A DNA stretch of 64,000 bases, from the NCBI RefSeq assembly GCF_033958435.1, contig NC_134161.1:6820001-6884000 (forward strand). The letters run 5' to 3'. Positions 55,462 through 64,000 of this stretch are shown in pieces. A model generated the notes under the pieces. The model did not search any database. It had not been told where the DNA came from and was given only the letters and a program-made list of their open reading frames with translations. The stretch comes from Carettochelys insculpta. Its lineage: Eukaryota; Chordata; Testudines; Carettochelyidae. A program made the position numbers and the translations under genes. How positions within the stretch are numbered: the stretch's first letter is position 1; each line of letters starts with the position of its first letter.

Positions 55462-55646
55462 GCAGAGTTGCCTCTTTCTTTTCCCTTCCATGGGAGGAAT
55501 AAATTTTATGTGCACCAACGCACATAGAGATGTGCACCGCCAATAGAAACATACGCTGCTGGCTGTGCGCACTCTGCCAATCAGCTGGGCAGCACCTCGA
55601 TCTCTCGTGGGCAGCTGCCCACGCGCTCGGCTAGCCGGGAACAGTG
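55462..55646 (+). mobile_element. hAT-like MITE, copy H
   Basis: About 185 bp with AATAAATTTTATGTGCACCA, GTGCACCGCCAATAGAAACA and CAATCAGCTGGGCAGCACCT, ending CGGGAACAGTG. Flanks GCGGTGGC (from 55452) and GCGGTGGT (from 55647) match at 7 of 8. Confidence 0.8.
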
Positions 55647-57582
55647 GCGGTGGTGGGGGAAAGAAAAAAAGTTATTGTCGGAAGGGGTCTGGGTGTTCGC
55701 CGGGGAGCTGAGGAAGGAGGTGACACAGCGCGGAGACAGGGTTGCTAAAGCTTGGCTGGCCTGTGAGCGAGCCTGCAGGTACGCTGAGGTGCTGGGCTGT
55801 GCTCCAGCTGCCAAATAAATGGACTGTTTTGACAATGCTACTTGAGTCCTTGCAGACGCTTGGTGAAATGTGTGGGTGGGCGAGGGGGGCCCCAGGTCTC
55901 CTCCTGAGGATTTCAGTCAGATACGCTGACCCGAGCTCCCCGTGAAGCAGCAGTGCTGGGGACACGGCATCAGGAGAAGAGGGGTGAGGCTGCATGGTTT
56001 ACACCGTCCAGCGGAAGCGAGACCCCCGTGGGGCTCTGCCCCCTGCAGGGGTTCTCTCTAGTGATGGCTCCAGGCAGGGGATGGAGCAGAGATCCAGTGG
56101 AGCTGTGCCAATAGGTCAGAGCTATTGGGGAAACTGAGGCACGCATCGACGACTTGGCGAGGTTCTGACAGGGGCTACTGTTGCCTAAGGGGCCCAGCTT
56201 AGGTGCTGCTATCCCACTTTCAGACCCGCCTTTGGAGCCGTTGGCTGCCCGGGAGAGGGCAGCGCCGGAGTTGCTTGCATGCCTTCCGACGTGACTCTTA
56301 GCCGTCACCACGACCACGGGGGTGTAGAGCTCCGCCGGCCCCGCTCCCAGCCCTCTGCTCCTTTGCTCTGGTGGCTGCAGATGGGCGCTGAGGTCCACCT
56401 CTGGTTTTATGCCCGAGGGCATCAGGGATGGCTGCGGCTTGGAACCCAGCTGCTGGGTCAAGGGCAGCCTACTGGGGACTCGGGATGGAGCCTGATTGGG
56501 GAGATAGAGCAGGGGCTTTTTCCCATGGCCTGGAGTCCCTCCCCACACCTGACCCTGGCTGTAGCTGCTGGTTGCCCCCAGCTCCACCATAGCAGCTGAT
56601 GCAGAAAGCCCTCAGGACGTCCCCAGTGGCTGGCCTGCAGGCAGCTGGGCTGTGGCATTGTCCTTCTGGAGGGGTGAAGGCAGGGCCTGGGGAACCCTGC
56701 TTCACCAGCCAAGCCTAAGTGCAAACGAGCATCCCCTCCCTCGCTGCCGGAATGTGCGAACTCTCTCGCCAGGCCTCCCCAGCTCTCCTGCACTTGGCAG
56801 CTGGGGCGAAGGGCCAGAGTGAAACCCCTCTGCATGGCCCCCTCAGCTCACCTCATGCTCAGCTCCAGCCCTGTCTCCCCCAGCCCTGTTTACACTTGGC
56901 TGGGTGCAGCGTTTCCCTAGTGCGTGGTGCCAGAGCCCAGCCGGGCACATTCCTGCAGCCCCTCAAGGCAAAGCTGGTTCTCGGTTCCTAAGCAGCAGAG
57001 AAAAGGCTCATTGTTCAGGGGCTTTGGGTAGAGCTGAGCTGCAGAAGCCAGGACAGAGGCAGTGTCAGCCCAAGGCTTAAAGCTCCAGAGCAGGGGCCGT
57101 GTCAGTGGCTGGCCAGCAAGGGCGGGCAGGGTGTTACGGAGCAGAGCTTTGCCATGCGCCAGGATCTCTGCTGCTTGCGCCAGCCCAGGGTCCCTCTTGC
57201 AGCGAGCGGGGTGTCACAGCTCCTGCTGTTTTGTGCTGCCCAAGCCAGGCTCTAGCAGGTCTGCCAGAGAGTGGCCTTGCTCTCCCCCCTGCCCTGACTC
57301 GAGGGGTAACGGGAATCTCGGGCACTCTGGGCAGCCAGGCCCCGTCCCCCAGCCCAGCACCATCTTGCCCAGGAAGGGGCAGCGAGGAGCCGGGAGGGGA
57401 GGCAGCACCGTCTGACAAGGCGAACCAGCTGGAGCTGCCGTTGCCCTGCAGCTTGTTTCGTGGGGCCAGCCCATGGGCTACCCCAGCTGCAGGCCTCTGA
57501 GCTGGGCCTTTGGGTCCTCTGCCTCCCCCAGCCGAGACGCACACAATGAAGCCGAGCCCCAGTGATGGTGTTCAAGCTAAAA
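55647..57582. other. Intergenic between MFRP and USP2
   Basis: No exon recognised. A MIR-like piece (GGGGAAACTGAGGCACGC) starts at 56128. Confidence 0.55.
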
Positions 57583-57588
57583 TTTATT
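57583..57588 (-). terminator. USP2: USP2 poly(A) signal
   Basis: AATAAA on the minus strand, 1.5 kb beyond the USP2 stop. A second AATAAA at 58725-58730 could give a short 3' UTR of about 360 bp. Confidence 0.7.
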
Positions 57589-59087
57589 TCTGTACAAGTC
57601 TCCCTTGTACTTGGCTCTCTTCCTCTCTTCCCCCTATTGCTTACACAGTAAACAAGCAATAACCAACCCGGCTCTGCTCCGGCACCTCCCGCCCTCCCTT
57701 CCCACCCTCCCGGTGCAGGCTGGGCTGCTCCCATACCGGCGAGCCTGCCCCCTGCCCCTTCCCACTCAGCAGGGCCTCTCCACTGAACGGAGAACCTGTT
57801 GTGCGGTTGCAAAATGTCCCTTCCAAGCAGTGTCAGCCCTAGGAGCCCTTTGCTGGGGCGGAGCACGGGCCCGTGCAGGCAAAGGGGCTGGGATGCTCCC
57901 ACAGGGGCAGGCCCAACCTTGCTCGGCCTGTGGGTCTCGTGGGGTTTGTCCCCCTGCAGCCAGATGCCCTGGAGGTGGGAAGGGGATGTGAATAAATTAG
58001 AAAAAAGGCTAAAAAGGCCCTTGAGTTTCCTGGCTGGTGCAGGGCACGGCTGGGGGGGGAGGGCTGTGTCAGGTGGCGCAAGGCTGCTGCTCTCCATTGC
58101 CAGGGGCTCAAAGAACACCCGCTCAAAGCCGGCTCCCGGGTCATAGGCTGAGCATGCCCCAGAGGATTATGGGAACACACCCTTCCTTCCCTGCTCCCAG
58201 GGTATTTTAAGGCACCATTGTACGGGAAGCAGGTCAGTCCCATCCAAAAAGAATCCCTCCTCCCCGGCGGCTCCCAGCAAACCCTGGGGTAGGCGCTCTG
58301 GCCCGAGAAAAGTCCATTCGAATCGCTGAGAGGCAGAACGGTGGCACCACAGGGTTCCGTCCATGCAAACCTGGTCTCCGTGGCGGGCCACAGCCTGGCC
58401 AGGGTGTGTCCAGTCGGGAATTCATGGGAGGAGCCGAGCCAGCGGGCGACGAGCTGCGGGTGCACAGTCTGGCGGAGTGGAGCAGCCCCCGGCTGTAGTG
58501 AGCGGAGGCGGGTGGGCCAGACAGCGGCCGCAGTGTTTCCATAGTGCAATTGCAGATGGGGCTCCCTTGCAGCAAGGCTCAGTAGCGGGCTCCAAGCGGC
58601 AGGGCTCCACCATGATGAGATGGAGGCGCTCCTGGGTCCCACGCCCCGCTTGTCTCTGCCCCAGGGCGAGGCGGGGGTTGCTGCTTGGAGGTAACGGGAC
58701 AGGCACGCCCCTGCGCCCCTCGGCTTTTATTTCACACCAAAGAAAAAGAACAAAACACGCTAAAAATCCAGCTCCTGCCCCCCACAGCCAATAGCAGCTG
58801 TCTGAGCCCACCAGGCGCCCCTGTGCGGGCATCCTCTGTCCAGTGTCCATGCAGTCAGTGGCCTGTGGCTCTGGTTCTCTTCACCTTCCACTGCATCAAG
58901 CCTCCAGGCAGGAGAAGTCTCCTTCCCGGCCAGGGCACTGGACCTGTTCGAGGGGTGGTGTCTCTCCTGTCTTCTGGGTCTTGGTTTCGTTTAAAGACAA
59001 ACGGAGGAGTCCAACTCCCCGCCCAAGTCAGGGCTGCCTGAATACTGCGTCTCTTGGGCTCCTGGGGGGCCGGCCAGGGGCCGGGCG
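57589..59087 (-). other. USP2: USP2 3' UTR
   Basis: Sequence between the stop codon and the distal poly(A) signal. No repeat was recognised in it, which fits a retained UTR. Confidence 0.65.
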
Positions 59088-59175
59088 CTACATGCGGGAA
59101 GATGGGCTGGCCAGCTCGTAGAAGAGCAGGTAGGCGTCACTGCTGCGCACGTGGCTGGAGGACATGGGGGTGACG
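59088..59175 (-). CDS. USP2: USP2 last exon
   Basis: [20 protein letters not shown] and [12 protein letters not shown] at 59090-59088. Acceptor GCCTGCAG. Confidence 0.95.
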
Positions 59176-62100
59176 CTGCAGGCAGAAAGTGATGGTCACA
59201 GCATGGGAGAGGCAGGGTGGACACAGGATCTGGGGAGGGTGGACAAGGAGCCCCCCCCCCAACACCACACATCCACGCAGCTGCCCTCCGCGACCCTCAG
59301 AGCCTCGGCAGCTCCCCCATCACCCCACATCCAAACCTCCCCCCCATCACCCCCTGACCCTGTGCAGCTCCAGATCACCTCACATCTTCCACACCCCACA
59401 TCTTCCACAGAGCCCAGACAGCTCCCCCACCACCCCACCTCTGCAGATCTCCCCCAGAACACCCAGAGGCAGAGGAGCCCCACATCCACAGAGCTGCCTC
59501 CTGCTGGTCCCCACAGATGCCTGGCAACACTGGGGGGGCTTGGGTATGCTTGTGCCTGAGCAGTCAGGTGCCAGCCTTACCGGGAGTCATTGAACGTGTG
59601 CCACTCGCCAGACACGGGGCTCTTGCAGTAGGCTGTGTAGTGGCCACCCATGGTGGTCCCCGAGTGGTTGGAGACAGCGTACAGGTTATAAATGGCGTGG
59701 TCTGCAGAGCAAACCCAGCCGTTAGCAAGAGCAGGCGACGGTGGCAGCCAGGACTACTGGCTTCTATTCATGGACGGGGGAGGGAGCGCGGTCACAGGTG
59801 GGCAGGAGACTGTGGTTTAGTTGCGTCATTTTCCCTCCCACGTGCCTCAGTTTCCTTCCCTGGAACACAAGGCTAATGATCCCGACCACTTGTGTCCATC
59901 CCTGTCTGGTGCCCTGCAGGGCATGGGGCAGAGGGGTGCAGCAAGGCGTGGCGTGGGCCAGGGCAGGACTCAGTCCTGGGGGTAGAGACTGTACCCAGGC
60001 CTTGTCTGTGGGACTGTGACGAAGTGGGGTGTGTGGATGGATTTTATTTCCCTGCTTAGGGTGCAGGTGTTTCCTACTGTCCTGTAATAACCCGAGGGGG
60101 GTGCCTCAGTTTCCCTAGACACAGCATCGGCGCTTAGTGGTGATGGGAGTTTTGGTGAGATGACTTCTCACCCGTACACGATGGGCCTCCCTGCGCTTTG
60201 TAACCCAGGCCCCCAGGTGACACCTTTCTTCCCTGGGAAACGGGACAAAGGCGGGAGGAGGGGCCTGGCTGGTTGGAATTGGAACTGGGCTGTTGAGTGG
60301 GGCAGTCTGGTCTGGCTGGAGAGGCAGGGAGGAAGTGGGGGGGCCAGGGCCCAGCTCAGGGACCCCCTCTCCCCGAGATGGATTGTACTGGCGGCTTCTG
60401 GTCCCTGTGCTGACAAGTCTGTTCTATGCTGTGTCCCTGTCGCCCCGTAACCCTCCTGTTCTCCCTGCTGCGTGAGTCACATCAGACTGTGGACGGGGCG
60501 CAGGGGTTGGTTAGCCCCCGGCTCTGTGACAGGGATGTGCGCACTGGCAACCCAGGGGGGCAAAGCCCACTGTGCTGGGGGTGGCCCAGCAGGGGCCGAG
60601 GTCCCTGTGCCAGGGTCGGGTTCGAGGGGGCTGCAGCATGGGGAAGGCTCTGCCGGGGGCGGCGGTTACTGAGTGGATGAGGCAATTGGCTGGGGGAGCA
60701 GGAGGGAGAGGCACGCGGTGAGGAGCGCAGAGGGGCAGCCTGGCCGGGAAGAGACGGCTCCGGGGACGGCTGCTCGCTCATCCTCCGGAGCCTTGAGGGC
60801 GGGGACTCAGCCGACGCGGGTGGCGGGCCAGGTGCTGGGGCACGCTGGCTCGCGACACCCCCGCGCTCCCCGTGGGATGGGTGTGCCTCTGCCGCTGTCT
60901 CCCATCCCCGCACTCACTGCAGCTCTGCGCGGCAAACTCCCGCAGGTCCAGGTCCTTCAGCGGGAAGCTGACGAAGGTGGTGAGCTTGCTGGCCCGTATC
61001 CTGGCCTCCGAGAAGCGCTTCAGGTCTGGGGGCAGAGTCAAGGAAAGGGGGCCGAGCCAGGACAGAGGGATGGGTAGGAGTCGGGGGGAGGAGACAAGCA
61101 CAGAGCCCTTTGGCCTCCTGGGATGGCCCCAGGTTCCCTCTGGTATGTCCCGCTCAGCAGCAGCTGGATCTGCTGGTCCCTGGGGGTGGGAAAGCCCCGC
61201 CCACAGCCCTTTGCTCCATGGTCCCTCCCCAGGACATGTGCTGGCCAGCCAGCCGGACGGATACGAAGCACCAGGATCTTGGGGAACCTCTGGAGGCTGA
61301 ACTTCTTGGTGCACCTCGTCCGGGCTTTGCAGCGGCAGCACGTCTGCGGGAGGCAAAGCAGGGTCAGTGGGGAGCCTGAGAGCCGTCACCGGCGGGGCAG
61401 GGCCCCAGGGAAGCCCCTGCAGGCGAACCACAGGGAAGAGGGCCAGTTCAAGCACGTGCCGACTTGTGCCTGTGCCGAGGGAGGCCGGAGCCAAAATGGG
61501 CCCAGCTTGAGGGGAGGCAGCGTGGTTCCCTGGGCTGGGATGTGGAGCAATGGCTCGATCCAAACCGGGAGTGCAGGGCAGGGGGGAGGGGAGGCCACCA
61601 GCTGCAGGGGGGTGAGTTCTGGGCTGCACCTCCTGGTCTTAAACAGCAGCCTGTCTGTCTGTCTGCCTCCGCTACCTCCATTCCTCCTCCTGTCTGCCCA
61701 TCCTTCCTGCTGTCCCTCTGCCCATCTCTCCCTCCCTCCCTCCTTTTGTCTGCCCGTCTGTCTGTCGCACCCTCCCTCCTTCTGTCTGCCCATCCATCCA
61801 TCTCTTCCTCCCTCCCACCATCCTTCTGTCTGTCCATGCTTACGTCCATCTGTCTGTCCGTCCCTGTCTATCCAGCCTCTCTCCGTCTGCCCACCCCTCC
61901 CTCCCTCTGTCCTTGTGTGTGTCCATCCATCCCTTCCCCCTTCCAACTCTTTTTCCATCCCTTCCTCCATCCCTGTCCATCCATCATTCTGTCTGTCCCT
62001 CCCTCCCTCCCTCGGCCTGTCCATCCACCTCTCCCTCCCTCCATCCTTCTGCCCATCCACCCCACCTCCTGCCTTCTGTCTGTCCACCGTTTCCTCCATC

Positions 62101-63409
62101 CCTGCCTGTCCATCCTTCTGTCCGTCCATCCAGCCCTCCCTCCCTTCCTCTTTCCATCCATCCATCCAGCCAGCCCTCCCTGCAACTCTGCCAGTCCATC
62201 CCCACCTCCATCGCTCTGCCTGGCTGTCTGGCCCTCCCTCCCTCACCGGCTTCTCATCTCCATCAAGCACATCCTCCTTGGTGAAGAGACGCAGGCAGTC
62301 CAACAGGGTCACTTCGCCGTAGCTCTTCTGTGGAGAGCAACAAGCAGAGGTCAGCGCATGCCTGGGCGGGCGGTGAGAGGGGAAGCTGAGCAGCTGGTGG
62401 GGGACAGGGGCGTTACCTTAGCAATGGGCAGGGACAGGTCCCAGAAGGGGTCGAAGGCCGTGGAGCAGTAACCGCACTCACTGCAGGTCAGGGAGCTCTT
62501 CAGCTGCCCGACAAAGAGATCTGGGGTGGGGTGCAAAAGGGAGGGGGTGAGAGACAGCAGGGCCCTGCTCGTCTATCCATTTGTGTGCTGGGTGCATGGG
62601 GTCCAGCCCAGGGTTTCCCAGCCAGGGGCACGTCCTCCGGGGGTGCATCAACTCATCTAGAGATCTGCCTAGCTGTACACACAGGCGACGCAAAACCACT
62701 CGTACAGTCAGTACGATCTAACAGTTCATTCGGACAGCGACTTGTTTCTACAGCTTCATCTGCCTTAGGCTGAAATGTAAGGACAACGTTTCTATTCCAA
62801 TTCACTGACTGGACAAGCAGATGGAAGAAAGTCAGCGAGTTTTCTGCTGCTGGCGGATTTCTGATGTTTGTGGAACCAAGTTGTTTTTAAGTGAGGCGTA
62901 ACCTGGTGGGATGCAAAGCAGCTCTGACTCCTGATACGGGGTCAGGAGTCTGGAATGGTTGCCTAGCACTCGTTTCAAGACCTCAGATTATCTTAGGGCC
63001 CTGTTTCTCAGCAGGTGGGACACAGACCCTTTGGGGTACACAAGAGAAGTCTAGGGGTATTGACAATTTTTGTTGAAAAAGGGGTACTGGATAAGAAAAG
63101 GCTGAGACACGCTGGTCTCGCTGGCTGCCTGCGTCCCATCTCGAGCCAAGGCATTTATCCAATGTCCCTGGCCTCCCAGTGCACTAATGTCATAATGTGT
63201 CTGTCCTAACCCCCAGATCCTGTGACCACACCCACTCCTCAAGCCCCACCCCCCACAACCACTTATCTCCCCTCCACCCTCCCCTGCAGGCTCTGCTACC
63301 CTTCCATCCACCCGCTGCCCGGGCCATGGCTCCCAGGCTCTCACCCCCGACGCGGCTGTCCTCTCTCTCCTGGTATTTCCTCCACATCTGCCTCCCCTTT
63401 TCATCGTCG
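59088..63409 (-). CDS. USP2: USP2, ubiquitin-specific protease, C-terminal seven exons (partial)
   Basis: Exons (minus strand): 63409-63345, 62520-62417, 62327-62247, 61343-61265, 61025-60918, 59701-59581, 59175-59088, joining in frame to 214 residues plus a stop; the 5' part lies beyond the right edge. They cover the second half of the USP catalytic domain: [34 protein letters not shown], the CxxC...TCCRC zinc knuckle, [18 protein letters not shown], then the catalytic His in [11 protein letters not shown] and the Asn in EWHTFNDSR. It ends [16 protein letters not shown], nearly as in human USP2. The catalytic Cys box is upstream, outside the window. USP2 removes ubiquitin from cyclin D1, MDM2, fatty-acid synthase and clock proteins. 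Confidence 0.96.
59581..59701 (-). CDS. USP2: USP2 exon with catalytic His and Asn
   Basis: [25 protein letters not shown] and GEWHTFNDS. Donor GTAAGG, phase 2. Confidence 0.95.
60015..60531 (+). mobile_element. Solo LTR-like element, copy 2, in USP2 intron
   Basis: 517 bp from TGTGACGAAGTGGGG to CTCTGTGACA, antisense to USP2 and homologous to 43069-43546. Flanking pentamers GGGAC and GGGAT match at 4 of 5, fitting the short target duplication of an LTR element. Confidence 0.7.
60918..61025 (-). CDS. USP2: USP2 exon, LKRFSE...REFA
   Basis: [20 protein letters not shown] and [12 protein letters not shown]. Acceptor CCCCCAG, donor GTGAGT. Confidence 0.95.
61265..61343 (-). CDS. USP2: USP2 exon, zinc-knuckle CCRC
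   Basis: [20 protein letters not shown] and PKILVL. Donor GTATCC is weak; the following exon's AC restores the expected His codon. Confidence 0.92.
61640..62240 (+). repeat. CT-rich simple repeat in USP2 intron
   Basis: About 600 bp of interleaved CTGT, CCAT, CCTC and CTCC tetramers, e.g. CTGTCTGTCTGTCTGC and CCCTCCCTCCCTCC. On the USP2 strand it is GA/GGGA-rich and begins within a few bases of a 5' splice site. Confidence 0.9.
62247..62327 (-). CDS. USP2: USP2 exon, [18 protein letters not shown]
   Basis: 27 codons, phase 0/0. Donor GTGAGGGAGGGAGGG runs straight into the intronic simple repeat. Confidence 0.95.
62417..62520 (-). CDS. USP2: USP2 exon, zinc knuckle CSECGYC
   Basis: [20 protein letters not shown] and [13 protein letters not shown]. 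Donor GTAACG, acceptor CCACCCCCAG. Confidence 0.95.
63345..63409 (-). CDS. USP2: USP2 exon, [12 protein letters not shown]
   Basis: 21 codons; acceptor CCCCCTGCAG, donor GTGAGA. First USP2 exon visible from the right edge. Confidence 0.93.
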
Positions 63410-64000
63410 CTGCAGGGGGCAAAGAAGAGACAGAGCCGGTGAGAGTCGCCTGCAGGGGCCAGAGCCTTGCCGAGCCCTGAACTGCATTGCCATCTGCCGG
63501 CAGAGGCGTCGGGACGAGGAGGGAACCGCAGAGCACAGCCTCCGCCCCCTTTTTGGATCGGATCACAGGTCCAGGACTGAGGCTGGAGAAGTTTTTCTGG
63601 CCCGTGCCAGGGGGTCTCCAGCCTTCAAGAACACGGTGTACCAAGGGCCATCGGGCTTTGCATTAGCCTCCCCGAATTCAAAGATGGTTGGAGCCCCTGA
63701 TGTCTCGTGAGTTGAGTATGTGGTGAGGCCAGGCCCTCCCCACCCCAGTGCCTCAAGCCAGGGCATGTCATGCGTTTGGGATTTGCACAGTGCGAATGCC
63801 AGGGCTAGCTCTTTGCTGCCAACCCCCACTGACGGTCCTGTGGTCAGGCACGCAGAACGCCGGGCTGTTCCCAGGCTGCCAGCAACTGACTTGGCGAGGG
63901 CTGGAATGCGTGGGAGGAAGGGCTCCCCTCTCACTCCCAGGCGCTCTGGTTTTTGCAGGTCAGGGCAGTAAATGTAGTGGTCCCTGTGAGCTAAGCACTT
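63410..64000 (-). other. USP2: USP2 intron, to window edge
   Basis: The next upstream USP2 exon should encode residues before LPDDEKG; no such sequence is visible, so the intron extends past 64000. Confidence 0.7.

Noticed and set aside
61123..62471. Frames of 308-399 codons rich in Pro/Ser or Gly/Arg
   Set aside because: Produced by the CT-rich simple repeat in a USP2 intron.
1..64000. CRISPR arrays, tRNA or rRNA genes
   Set aside because: No regularly spaced short repeats with unique spacers and no cloverleaf or rRNA sequence were seen; the tandem arrays are minisatellites.

Overview
This is a gene-sparse, GC-rich piece of vertebrate nuclear DNA, most likely from a reptile. A turtle is my first guess and a crocodilian the alternative. 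The evidence is CR1 LINE 3' ends, a palindromic retroposon-like family and TGTGAC-type LTRs that I associate with reptile genomes, genes split into short phased exons with GT-AG introns, and the gene order RNF26 - C1QTNF5 - MFRP - USP2, which is the order and orientation of human 11q23.3. No bacterial, phage or CRISPR content is visible.

Layout. 1-16.5 kb holds no gene I can recognise. It is a mosaic of dispersed repeats: hAT-like MITEs, CR1, palindromic elements, an RTE-type reverse-transcriptase remnant and CORE-SINE/MIR-like pieces. RNF26 (+, intronless ORF 17404-18915) follows a CpG-rich, CCAAT-rich, YY1-containing promoter. 19-33.7 kb is intergenic. C1QTNF5 (-) has two coding exons between 36183 and 34904. 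A 7.8-kb spacer with two minisatellites separates it from MFRP (-), for which all 13 coding exons (53524 to 44018) can be placed with a continuous reading frame of about 635 codons. USP2 (-) enters from the right edge: seven exons (63409 to 59088) encode the last 214 residues of the catalytic domain, followed by a 1.5-kb 3' UTR with a poly(A) signal at 57583-57588.

Biology. RNF26 is an ER membrane E3 ubiquitin ligase and USP2 a cysteine deubiquitinase. MFRP (membrane frizzled-related protein) and C1QTNF5 (secreted C1q/TNF family) are eye/RPE proteins that mammals express from a shared dicistronic locus. Here MFRP has its own AATAAA 67 bp past its stop codon and a repeat-filled spacer before C1QTNF5, so the mammalian arrangement may be loosened or absent.

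The most interesting non-genic signals are two MITE copies sitting at the same position of two CR1 LINEs, a three-layer nested insertion dated by a perfect 12-bp target duplication, palindromic elements with retroposon-like target duplications, and a 59-bp VNTR in an MFRP intron whose every unit carries a G-quadruplex motif on the transcript strand. All coordinates, splice sites and alignments were read by eye; nothing was computed or searched.
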